Made by a program: the position numbers and the translations under genes
Notes under the pieces: generated by a model
Databases searched by the model: none
Told to the model about the DNA's origin: nothing
What the model saw: only the letters and a program-made list of their open reading frames with translations
Source of the DNA: Dehalococcoidia bacterium
GTDB lineage: Bacteria > Chloroflexota > Dehalococcoidia > GIF9 > AB-539-J10
DNA: 39,482 nucleotides
Direction of reading: 5' to 3'
Assembly (NCBI GenBank): GCA_021162545.1
Contig: JAGGYM010000006.1
Location: 1 to 39,482 of the forward strand
In this document: in pieces, positions 1 through 6,557 of the stretch
How the letters are laid out: every line of letters begins with the position of its first letter
Position numbering within the stretch: position 1 is the first letter of the stretch

Positions 1-1227
1 AAGAAAAAACAGTGGCATTTCGATTTTTCTTCCTTCTCCGGCAGTATTGAATCCGACCTTGCCCGCCGTGATTTCACCGTGAATGCCATGGCAGTAGATC
101 TGAATCAATTAAAAGAAAACTGCCAGCCAAAACTCATCGACCCTTTCCAGGGAAGAAAGGATTTAGAGAACGGGGTAATTCGGTCGGTAAGCGAACATAT
201 TTTTGCCGATGACGCCGTCAGATTACTGCGGGCTGTCCGCTTCGCCGCCGAATTTAACTTCACCATAGACCCGAGCACGGAAACCATGATACGTTCCAAC
301 TCCAGCCATGTCAGCAAAATTGCCGGTGAAAGAGTGCGCGAAGAGCTTCTAAGGCTGTTCAATTTACCTCAAACTGCCGGCAACCTGCGTTATCTGGACA
401 AATTAGGATTACTTACATCTTTAGTCCCCGAACTGGCTGATGGCAAAGGAGTAGAACAACCCACGGTGCACTTCTGGGATGTTTTCGAGCATTCCCTGCA
501 AACGGTGGCAGCAACAGAATTCCTGATCAGGGAAACCAGCTGGAAATATGGCAGCGAAGAGATGTTATCACTTGCCCCCTGGTCCGATGCCATAAAAACG
601 CATATATCAGGGGAAGTCTCCCAAGGAAGCAGCCATAAATCGCTACTCAAGCTGGGGGCCCTTTTCCACGACATCGCCAAACCAAGAACGAAGACCCTTG
701 ACGAATCGGGCAGGGCAAGATTTCTGGGACATGCCAAAGAAGGAGCAACGATAACGGCAGATATCCTGGAAAGATTGCGGTTCAGCCACCGGGAAATAGA
801 CCTGGTAGAAAAACTGGTGTACTATCACCTGCGCCCAGCGCAAATGTCCAACGAAGGAATGCCTTCTCAAAGAGCAATTTACCGCTTCTTTCGGGACGCT
901 GAAAACGCCGGACTGGATATTCTCCTTCTGGCCCTGGCTGATTATCTTGCCGTATCTGGCCCCCTGATACACATGGAGGGGTGGAAAGAAAATTGCCGGT
1001 TGACAAACTATGTAATTATGGAGCACGAAAAACAAGAAAGCCGGGTTACCCCCTTGAAACTTATCGACGGAAACGACATAATTACACAGTTTGGTCTGGT
1101 CCCGGGGCCGTTAATTGGCAGTTTGCTAGCTGCAGTTCGTGAAACCCAGGCCAGCGGTGAGATAAACACAAGGGAAAAAGCTTTAGCGCTGGTGCAAGAT
1201 ATTTTGAACAAAGGATTCGTTAATTGA
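1..1227 (+). CDS. cca: CCA-adding/poly(A) polymerase family nucleotidyltransferase with HD domain, 5' partial
   Basis: The reading frame is open from the first base, so the gene begins left of the window; 408 residues are visible. The opening residues contain DLARRDFTVNAMA, a hallmark of class II tRNA nucleotidyltransferases and poly(A) polymerases. The RNA-binding helical region follows (AVRLLRAVRFAAEF). An HD phosphohydrolase domain lies at roughly residues 155-290 of the visible part, with a first His in HFWDVFEHS and the HD pair in LFHDIAKP. The family adds or repairs the 3' CCA of tRNAs, or adds A tails; tRNA-Val in this window lacks an encoded CCA, so such an activity is needed. The catalytic GSxxR/DxD part is outside the window, so CCA-adding cannot be told from A-adding. 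The TGA stop overlaps the TTG start of secD by 4 nt, suggesting translational coupling. Confidence 0.9.
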   Translation, partial: KKKQWHFDFSSFSGSIESDLARRDFTVNAMAVDLNQLKENCQPKLIDPFQGRKDLENGVIRSVSEHIFADDAVRLLRAVRFAAEFNFTIDPSTETMIRSNSSHVSKIAGERVREELLRLFNLPQTAGNLRYLDKLGLLTSLVPELADGKGVEQPTVHFWDVFEHSLQTVAATEFLIRETSWKYGSEEMLSLAPWSDAIKTHISGEVSQGSSHKSLLKLGALFHDIAKPRTKTLDESGRARFLGHAKEGATITADILERLRFSHREIDLVEKLVYYHLRPAQMSNEGMPSQRAIYRFFRDAENAGLDILLLALADYLAVSGPLIHMEGWKENCRLTNYVIMEHEKQESRVTPLKLIDGNDIITQFGLVPGPLIGSLLAAVRETQASGEINTREKALALVQDILNKGFVN

Positions 1228-2576
1228 GAAAAAATTCTTATTTGCTGATTTTCATCCTCGTTTTGTTTGGTTTTGCCCTGTGGTCGGTATTGCCCCTGGA
1301 CCGGAGCGTATTTGGCAGGGACGGGTTATCTCTGGGGCTTGACCTCAAAGGCGGCAGTTACCTCGTGTACCAGGCTGACCTGAGCCAGGTCGAACCCGGC
1401 AGCGAGGCAGAGATTATGGAGGGAGTGAAAGGGGTAATCGGAAAGCGCATCAATGCCCTGGGAATAAGCGAGCCCATCATTGAAATACAAAAAGAAGAGG
1501 GTAACTATAGCATTGGGATTCAGTTGCCAGGAATCAGCGATATCGAAAAGGCCAAAGAAATGATTGGGCGCACCGCTCTCCTTGTATTCAGAGAGCAGGA
1601 CCAGGATGGAAACTGGATTCCCGCCACCGCTACGGTAGATGGCGAAGAGCTGACTCTCTCCAGCAAGTACTTTAAGGAAAACACCTATGTCAGGGTAACC
1701 GAGTACGGTGCCCCTCTATTGATCTTCAACTGGGATGAAACAGGGCAAAAACTATCAGAAGAGATCACCGGCCGCCTGATCGATCAGCCTCTGGGCATTT
1801 ACATTGGTGACGAGCCTCTGCGGGGCAAGGATGGACATCCTATAGCGCCCATAGTTCGAGATGTGATTAGAGAAAGCGGGCAGATAGATGGATTGAATTT
1901 AGAGGATGCCCAGGAGTTATCCAAACTGCTAAATGCCGGCAGGATGCCCGTCTCGTTGGGACGATGGGTAGAAGAAGACGGGAACAAGGTGTTCCAGGCA
2001 GACGCCCCGCTGTATGAAAAAACCGTTGACGCCACCCTGGGTACTGACTCTATCAACAAGAGCATCCTGGCAGCAATTATTGGAATAGCCATTCTGTTGC
2101 TGTTCATGATTCTCTACTATCGCTTTCTTGGCATAGTAGCCTGCCTCAGCCTGATAATTTATGGCGCTGTTGCTCTATCCATCTTCAAGATTATCCCGAT
2201 AACGCTCACCCTGCCTGGAATTGCCGGATTCATCGTTTCTCTGGGCATGGCGGTGGATGCCAATGTGCTCATCTTTGAGAGGACTAAAGAGGAATTGCGC
2301 GGCGGACGCAGCGTGGGGGCTGCTATCGAGGCCGGGTTTAACCGCGCCTGGACAGCCATCAGGGACAGCAACATCACCACCTTCATCGCCTGCATTGTCC
2401 TCTTCTGGCTTGGTGGCTCACTGGGAGCTCTAATGGTCAGGGGTTTTGCCGTAACCCTGTTCATCGGAGTAGCCCTGTCCATGTTCAGCGCCATCATCAT
2501 CACCAGGACGCTCCTTCGCCTCACCATGGGAAAGAAAACTTTTACAGACCTGAAGGCCTATGGAGTGAGAAAGTGA
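1224..2576 (+). CDS. secD: Protein translocase subunit SecD
   Basis: SecD works with SecF in the cytoplasmic membrane to drive protein export through SecYEG using the proton gradient. The 450-residue protein has an N-terminal membrane segment (about residues 5-24), the family motif GLDLKGG at about residue 38, and a large extracytoplasmic domain. Five further membrane helices follow from about residue 279, with the conserved VDANVLIFERTKEE in the fourth-helix region. It is shorter than E. coli SecD (about 615) but normal for non-proteobacterial SecD with a reduced periplasmic domain. The start is TTG, overlapping the stop of the upstream nucleotidyltransferase; the end overlaps the GTG start of secF by 4 nt. 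Confidence 0.97.
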   Translation: MRKNSYLLIFILVLFGFALWSVLPLDRSVFGRDGLSLGLDLKGGSYLVYQADLSQVEPGSEAEIMEGVKGVIGKRINALGISEPIIEIQKEEGNYSIGIQLPGISDIEKAKEMIGRTALLVFREQDQDGNWIPATATVDGEELTLSSKYFKENTYVRVTEYGAPLLIFNWDETGQKLSEEITGRLIDQPLGIYIGDEPLRGKDGHPIAPIVRDVIRESGQIDGLNLEDAQELSKLLNAGRMPVSLGRWVEEDGNKVFQADAPLYEKTVDATLGTDSINKSILAAIIGIAILLLFMILYYRFLGIVACLSLIIYGAVALSIFKIIPITLTLPGIAGFIVSLGMAVDANVLIFERTKEELRGGRSVGAAIEAGFNRAWTAIRDSNITTFIACIVLFWLGGSLGALMVRGFAVTLFIGVALSMFSAIIITRTLLRLTMGKKTFTDLKAYGVRK

Positions 2577-3493
2577 TAGATTTCGTAAGTAAGAAAAGCT
2601 GGTTTTTCTTTGCCTCGGGAATAGTAGTACTAATCGGCATAATTTCCCTGTCACTGTTTGGTCTTAAGGCAGGAACCGATTTCACGGGAGGTACATCCAT
2701 TACATACCAGTTCACCCCGGCTGTAGAGCAAAACCAGCTGCGCCAGGAAATGGCCGACCTGGGATATGTCAAGGCGACCATCCAGCAGACAGACGAGGAT
2801 AGCTTCATAATCCATCTGAGCGAAATTTCAGTGGAAGAAAGGGACTCCCTAACGAGCAACCTGGAAGCCAACCTGGGCTGCGAGATCAAAATCCTGAATT
2901 ACTATTCAGTATCACCGACGGTGGGTATAAAGACAGCAAGAAATGCTGCTATCGCCGTAATAATAGCTGCCATCGCCATGCTGTTTTACATTGTCTGGGC
3001 TTTCCGCCGCATGCCTCAGCCATTTCGCTGGGGCACCTGCGCCATCATAGCGCTCTTCCACGACGTATTCATAATAATAGGCATCTTCTCCCTTCTGGGG
3101 TGGCTGCGAGGTGTAGAGATAGATGCCCTCTTCATTACAGGAATACTTGCCGTTGTAGGTTACAGCATCAACAACACCGTGGTCATCTTCGACCGCATTA
3201 GAGAAAACATATCAAAGCACATCAGCCCCAATTTCGCCGAGACGGTAAACTCCAGCATCGTGGAAACCCTGGGGCGTTCCATAAACACCGCACTGACCAC
3301 GCTCTTCGTTCTCCTGGCCCTCTTTCTTTTCGGCGGGGCGACGATACATTACTTCGTACTGGTCTTACTCCTCGGCGTCATAATTGGAACCTACAGCTCT
3401 ATCTGTATATCCAGCCAGTTCCTGGTAGTATGGGAACAACATGAATGGAGAAAGCTCTCTACCTGGATTCCCTTCAGAAAGCAAACGTTCTGA
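2573..3493 (+). CDS. secF: Protein translocase subunit SecF
   Basis: This is the partner of SecD in the membrane export motor. The 306-residue protein has a first membrane helix at about residues 9-29 and a small extracytoplasmic domain containing the GTDFTGGTSITYQF motif. Five C-terminal helices carry the conserved NNTVVIFDRIREN sequence after the fourth helix. Length and layout match stand-alone SecF; it is not fused to SecD. The start is GTG, placed inside the end of secD (overlap GTGA), so the two are almost certainly translated in tandem. No strong terminator was seen directly after it. Confidence 0.97.
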   Translation: MIDFVSKKSWFFFASGIVVLIGIISLSLFGLKAGTDFTGGTSITYQFTPAVEQNQLRQEMADLGYVKATIQQTDEDSFIIHLSEISVEERDSLTSNLEANLGCEIKILNYYSVSPTVGIKTARNAAIAVIIAAIAMLFYIVWAFRRMPQPFRWGTCAIIALFHDVFIIIGIFSLLGWLRGVEIDALFITGILAVVGYSINNTVVIFDRIRENISKHISPNFAETVNSSIVETLGRSINTALTTLFVLLALFLFGGATIHYFVLVLLLGVIIGTYSSICISSQFLVVWEQHEWRKLSTWIPFRKQTF

Positions 3494-3613
3494 CTCCGTA
3501 ACATGAACTCAAAATCTGCTTTCTCCCCACAGGAAAGGCAACTTTCAGGACAATTCAGCCCGGCCAGCTACAAGAGAAAGCCCGAACAACAGAAGTTATT
3601 GATTAACCCATGC

Positions 3614-3635
3614 AAAAAACTTCAGAAATTCTCTG
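3614..3635 (-). terminator. Weak intrinsic terminator candidate after tRNA-Arg
   Basis: On the minus strand, the last bases of the tRNA and the following sequence can form a 5-bp hairpin (CAGAG / TTCTG, with one G-T pair and a 3-nt loop). AAG and six T residues follow. The stem is short and overlaps the encoded CCA end, so this is a tentative call. Confidence 0.3.
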
Positions 3636-3710
3636 GCGTCCCTGGCGGGACTCGAACCCACAACCCTCTGCTTAGAAGGCAGACGCTCTATCCTGTTGAG
3701 CTACAGGGAC
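3634..3710 (-). tRNA. tRNA-Arg (anticodon TCT)
   Basis: Read on the minus strand, this 77-nt gene folds as a complete cloverleaf. The acceptor strands GTCCCTG and CAGGGAC pair fully, the D arm is normal, the anticodon arm is TCTGC-CTTCTAA-GCAGA with anticodon TCT, and the T arm contains GGTTCGAGTCC. The discriminator is G and the CCA end is encoded. It reads AGA (and AGG by wobble). It stands alone between secF (opposite strand) and the Fe-S protein gene. A damaged copy of its 5' 43 nt plus upstream flank lies at 4807-4853. Confidence 0.97.
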
Positions 3711-3834
3711 AAACGTAAAGACAAAGTTAAAAGTTCACAACTGAACTGCTTGGGAAGTTTATCATCTCCAGCACATCAGGGACAACTCGGAAGACAACAA
3801 CTATTTATCCTCTGAATGGTAAACAAAAGTTCTT

Positions 3835-4581
3835 TTAACTTAAAGCTCGCTCCATCAAATTTTGAAGAACCTCATGCCCACACTGTTGTTCCCTACCCGC
3901 GGGGCACACTTTCAGGCACTCTGAGCAGAGCCCCACTCCAGCATAGTAGGTATTACAGGCATATTTATCAACGTGATAGGTCTCACCCTCCTCAGGTTTG
4001 CCAATCGCCCGCACCGGACATACCCGGACGCAGGCCCCCTGGCACTTTATACAGGGATTCCCCATCTCTATTACCGGCGTAGACGCCAGAGGCGCATCGG
4101 TGACCACACAGGCAAATCTCACCCTCGAGCCATATTCCGGCATTATCAGCATACTATGCCAGTCGAATATGCCCAGTCCCGCCGCCTGAGCTACGTGCTT
4201 AAAGGATATTTCACCTTCCAGGAACCGTTCGTCAAACACGCCACCATCCGGCAGCGGCAGGCCTTTAAAACCATTATTATGCAAACCTTTCACCAACTGG
4301 TAAGCCTCCCAGTTCAGTAAGCCCCCGACCAGTTCAGTATTTTTCAGGTAAAGGTCACGGAGTGCCATCTCCCCCACCCAGACTCTGGAAGCTATATGGC
4401 TCACGACTTCCTGAAACACCTCCAATGCCAGCACAATTATAGAACTGGCCCCAGGTAATAGCCTTGTTGCCTTCTCCCTGATTTCGGTGCCCGGCAAATC
4501 ATCCAGGCTGGCTACGCCTACCTTGTCCACTTCCAGCTTTCCCAGCAGAGCATATATCTCTTCCGTTTTTTCTTCGTTCAT
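3835..4581 (-). CDS. Short QueG/RdhA-like protein with two 4Fe-4S clusters
   Basis: From ATG at 4581 this encodes 248 residues. An upstream GTG in frame at 4626 exists, but GGGAGG lies 10-11 nt before the ATG and nothing similar precedes the GTG. The middle resembles epoxyqueuosine reductase (LLPGASSIIVLAL at about 41-53; AGLGIFDWHSMLIMPEYGSR at about 134-153; VVTDAPL). The C-terminal part has two ferredoxin-type cysteine sets, C177-C180-C184-C188 and C209-C219-C222-C226. The first set has three residues rather than the usual two between its second and third cysteines. The family (QueG and reductive dehalogenases) binds cobalamin and two Fe-S clusters. This protein is far shorter than QueG (about 380) and has no signal peptide, so it is probably a cytoplasmic reductase of unknown substrate. 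Assignment to the superfamily is firm; the exact function is not. Confidence 0.85.
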   Translation of the reverse strand: MNEEKTEEIYALLGKLEVDKVGVASLDDLPGTEIREKATRLLPGASSIIVLALEVFQEVVSHIASRVWVGEMALRDLYLKNTELVGGLLNWEAYQLVKGLHNNGFKGLPLPDGGVFDERFLEGEISFKHVAQAAGLGIFDWHSMLIMPEYGSRVRFACVVTDAPLASTPVIEMGNPCIKCQGACVRVCPVRAIGKPEEGETYHVDKYACNTYYAGVGLCSECLKVCPAGREQQCGHEVLQNLMERALS

Positions 4582-4646
4582 GGTCCGGTAACCCTCCCAT
4601 AAGCTACCCTGACTCCCTGCCAGCACCTGTTTAGCAGGGCCAGTGT

Positions 4647-4677
4647 ATCATACAATTTCAAACTCCTTCCAAGTCAA
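4647..4677 (-). promoter_or_regulatory. Possible sigma-70 promoter for the Fe-S protein gene
   Basis: On the minus strand, TTGACT (4677-4672) and TATGAT (4652-4647) are separated by 19 nt, a little longer than optimal. It would give a leader of roughly 60 nt before the ATG at 4581. Confidence 0.4.
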
Positions 4678-4806
4678 GATAAGCCTGAAGGGAAGGACGA
4701 TTTCTAAGAGCTACTTAAGTATGATTTTGCCAGGGCAAAGGAAAGCAAATCTTGAATCGGCTGAGAGAGTAAGTTCACCGCTACCTATGAACTCCAAAGC
4801 TGAATT

Positions 4807-4853
4807 CTGCTTAAAAGACAACTGCTCCATCCTGTTAGCTACAGAGACGAACG
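4807..4853 (-). pseudogene. Degenerate 5' half of tRNA-Arg
   Basis: This 47-nt stretch aligns with 3668-3715 (the first 43 nt of tRNA-Arg plus 5 nt of upstream flank) with 39 identities over 48 columns and one gap, in the same orientation. It covers the 5' acceptor strand, D arm and anticodon arm. The anticodon stem is damaged and the T arm and 3' acceptor strand are missing, so it cannot be a working tRNA. It is 1.1 kb from the intact gene, and the two copies bracket the Fe-S protein gene. Confidence 0.75.
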
Positions 4854-4891
4854 CTATAAATATGCCTTGAATATTGAGGGGAAGAGAAACA

Positions 4892-5143
4892 TCATGGAGT
4901 GACTTTCGAGGCGCTACCGCCACTTTTAGATTCAGGAGGAGGCGCCGCCGCGGGATTTTTCGCCCCAGACCTGGAGTCAGTGACATAAAATCCGGGCCCT
5001 TTAAATATTATCGGCACTGGAGAGAAAACCCTCCTGGCACTCCCCTGACACACAGGACATGTAGCTATCGATTTATCATTAAAAGCTTGCCGCAACTCAA
5101 ACGTTGATTCACACTCATCACACTTATATTGATAAATGGGCAT
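4892..5143 (-). CDS. FmdB-family zinc ribbon protein
   Basis: The 83-residue protein opens with MPIYQYKCDECESTFE and has two CxxC pairs (CDEC near residue 8 and CPVC near residue 34) followed by ARRVFSPVPIIFKGPGFYVTD. This is the standard layout of the FmdB putative regulatory zinc ribbon family. The C-terminal third is a flexible Ala/Pro/Ser/Gly-rich tail. The family is widespread and its role is poorly defined; 'regulatory' comes from the amidase/formamidase operons in which it was named. The gene starts 2 nt after the stop of the upstream small zinc protein, so the two form one transcription unit. Confidence 0.9.
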   Translation of the reverse strand: MPIYQYKCDECESTFELRQAFNDKSIATCPVCQGSARRVFSPVPIIFKGPGFYVTDSRSGAKNPAAAPPPESKSGGSASKVTP

Positions 5144-5145
5144 TT

Positions 5146-5457
5146 CTATTCCTCACCGGCAGTTTCTTGCAGCTCTTCTGCAATGTTCTCATGAATCTGC
5201 CCTTCAACAGGCTCCTGAGTCTCCACCTCTTCTTCTTCCAAAATAGGCCCCACCTGCTTATCCAACGCCACCTCTGATAATACGGGCTCAATTACCTGGA
5301 AGTCCCCATTCAAGTCAACAGACCCCTTTTCAAAATCAGGCCTGTGAGCATCAAGCACATGTTTATCCCAGCAATACCCGTGTACGTAAGCACCACAAGA
5401 ACAATGAAAAATTACTCTATCGAAGGGCAAAGGATTCCCGCACACAGCACAATTCAT
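5146..5457 (-). CDS. Small N-terminal zinc-finger protein with acidic tail
   Basis: I do not recognise a named family. The 103-residue protein has an N-terminal cluster of likely zinc ligands: C3, C6, H18, C19, C21, H26, C29, H33 and H38, in a pattern like a compact RING or B-box finger. About 30 C-terminal residues are dominated by Glu (EEEEVETQEPVEGQ). The start is secure: AGGAGG lies just before the ATG. It is co-transcribed with the fmdB-like gene (2-nt gap) from the promoter at 5509-5537. An adaptor or nucleic-acid-associated role is possible, but only by analogy with other small zinc fingers. Confidence 0.8.
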   Translation of the reverse strand: MNCAVCGNPLPFDRVIFHCSCGAYVHGYCWDKHVLDAHRPDFEKGSVDLNGDFQVIEPVLSEVALDKQVGPILEEEEVETQEPVEGQIHENIAEELQETAGEE

Positions 5458-5505
5458 CTTGCTACCTCCTGTATCTATTATACCTTTGAATGAGCTTCCA
5501 AAAGG

Positions 5506-5724
5506 TTAATTATAGTCACATTGCCATATCATATCAAGCGCGTGTACTGAATCCACGACTCCTCCCACAGAGTTCACCTTGCCATACAGAAAACTCTGTT
5601 CGGTCGAAGGCAAAATCCAGGTTTTATATTCCTTCACCTGCGGACTGCCAGACTCTCTAATATACGTATACGCAACATATTTATAGCTTAAAAATTGTAT
5701 GCCATATCTAAAGAGTCTTGACAC
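5506..5724 (-). CDS. Doubtful 72-residue open frame
   Basis: This is the only frame of any length in the 344-nt gap 5458-5801. The start would be GTG with no clear ribosome binding site. The product has no recognisable motif, and its 3' end coincides with the promoter of the zinc-protein operon. It could be a gene remnant; I lean towards it being non-coding. Confidence 0.2.
   Translation of the reverse strand: MSRLFRYGIQFLSYKYVAYTYIRESGSPQVKEYKTWILPSTEQSFLYGKVNSVGGVVDSVHALDMIWQCDYN
5509..5537 (-). promoter_or_regulatory. Sigma-70 promoter for the zinc-protein pair
   Basis: On the minus strand, TTGATA (5537-5532) and TATAAT (5514-5509) are separated by exactly 17 nt. The predicted transcript begins near 5502 and reaches the ATG at 5457 after a leader of about 45 nt that includes AGGAGG. 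Confidence 0.7.
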
Positions 5725-5740
5725 ACGGCGCAGTTTTACC

Positions 5741-5769
5741 TTGACAAGTCTCCCCTTTAATCCTATGAT
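5741..5769 (+). promoter_or_regulatory. Consensus sigma-70 promoter
   Basis: TTGACA at 5741-5746 is followed after exactly 17 nt by TATGAT at 5764-5769. It lies 32 nt before the ATG of the next gene, which has an AGGAGGTGA ribosome binding site. A second TTGACA at 5718 has no fitting -10. The unit downstream includes two small proteins and tRNA-Val, possibly running on into thrS. Confidence 0.8.
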
Positions 5770-5801
5770 AAATGCTCAGTTTTGGCAGGAGGTGATTATT
5801 T

Positions 5802-6122
5802 ATGAGCGAGGTAAGACCGGTGCAGTCATACACCCCAGAGGAAATACTCTCTTTCGATCGCATCAAGAGAGCCATGACTTCTCGTGTCCTGGACCAGATA
5901 GAGATTTTATGGCAGGGAAAGGAGCCTATCAACGCTGAAGTAATAGGCAAAATTATCACCGACGAGTGGCAGAAAGTTAAGGAATCCGTGCGTTCCTCTC
6001 CCGCTGCAAGGGAAGCATTCCGCAAATACTTAGAACGCACTGTAGCAGAGCAAATAGACAAGATAATGAAAGACGGTCAGTCCGAGTTGGAATCGCTGGG
6101 CGTCGTAGAAAAGAGTTTGTAG
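5802..6122 (+). CDS. Hypothetical helical protein, 106 residues
   Basis: No family recognised. The start is secure: ATG preceded by AGGAGGTGA with 6 nt spacing, behind a consensus promoter. The product is soluble, charged and probably all helical, with no cysteines, signal or membrane segment. It reads through EEILSFDRIKRAMTSRVLDQ at the front and a C-terminal helix ending SELESLGVVEKSL. The next gene begins 1 nt after its stop, so the two proteins probably act together. Its position ahead of tRNA-Val and thrS could hint at a translation link, but that is context only. Confidence 0.8.
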   Translation: MSEVRPVQSYTPEEILSFDRIKRAMTSRVLDQIEILWQGKEPINAEVIGKIITDEWQKVKESVRSSPAAREAFRKYLERTVAEQIDKIMKDGQSELESLGVVEKSL

Positions 6123-6123
6123 T

Positions 6124-6381
6124 TTGCCCAAGCAGAACAAGAATAATCACGTTAGCTCGGCTGACAGGGAGATAGAGGCAGAGCAGATCTCCAAGCGTCT
6201 GGCTATGCTGGATCGCAGGCTGGACAATATGGATTCTGTAATTACCTCGCTGGTAGAAAGGATAATGGGGAAACCACTCACTATGGAAGTAACCTGTCCC
6301 AAATGTGGAGAGGTCGTTCAGATCAACGTTATGAGCAGCACGAGGCTACGTGGCAAAGAAAAGATAGGCATGGGCGATTAG
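6124..6381 (+). CDS. Hypothetical coiled-coil protein with a CPKC motif
   Basis: No family recognised. From a TTG at 6124 (1 nt after the previous stop, ribosome binding site weak) it encodes 85 residues. The first two-thirds is a hydrophilic heptad-like helix (AEQISKRLAMLDRRLDNMDS). After it comes TCPKCGEVVQINV, a single CxxC knuckle, so zinc binding would require dimers or a partner. Its TAG stop at 6379-6381 lies inside tRNA-Val, so the last three codons and the stop are read from tRNA sequence. Translational coupling to the gene before it is likely. Confidence 0.7.
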   Translation: MPKQNKNNHVSSADREIEAEQISKRLAMLDRRLDNMDSVITSLVERIMGKPLTMEVTCPKCGEVVQINVMSSTRLRGKEKIGMGD

Positions 6382-6444
6382 CTCAGTGGTTAGAGCGCTG
6401 CGTTGACATCGCAGAGGTCACTGGTTCAAGTCCAGTATTGCCCA
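6372..6444 (+). tRNA. tRNA-Val (anticodon GAC)
   Basis: This 73-nt cloverleaf has acceptor strands GGGCGAT and ATTGCCC (one G-T pair), the D-arm sequence GCTCAGTGGTTAGAGC, anticodon arm CTGCG-TTGACAT-CGCAG giving GAC, and T arm CTGGTTCAAGTCCAG. The discriminator is A. CCA is not encoded, unlike tRNA-Arg in this window. It reads GTC and GTT. Its 5' end overlaps the end of the upstream coding sequence by 10 nt. Confidence 0.97.
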
Positions 6445-6557
6445 TTTCTCTATGTAAAAAGACCGATGTATCCAATCTATAAAAACAGGGAGGGTTGAGT
6501 TGCTCATCCCCGTGTTGCGATTCAAAATCCAATTCCAATCAGCGGGGGAAACTTAAA

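Larger units (their letters stand above)
4582..4891. other. Intergenic region between the Fe-S gene and the fmdB-like gene
   Basis: About 310 nt without a protein gene. It holds a possible promoter for the Fe-S gene (4647-4677) and the degenerate tRNA-Arg half copy (4807-4853). Short open frames here have no family features and look like chance. Confidence 0.6.

Noticed and set aside
3503-3718. Plus-strand open frame of 71 codons
   Set aside because: Its C-terminal half is the antisense reading of tRNA-Arg (a well-known source of false proteins), and it has no ribosome binding site or family features.
3711-3834. Promoter for tRNA-Arg
   Set aside because: Several A/T-rich hexamers exist, but none pairs with a -35 box at a proper spacing and distance from the tRNA.
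6495-6557. TTG start giving a 607-residue ThrRS
   Set aside because: The GGGAGG is only 1 nt from the TTG and the added residues are Cys/Ser-rich and unlike a TGS domain; ATG 6558 fits better, though not with certainty.
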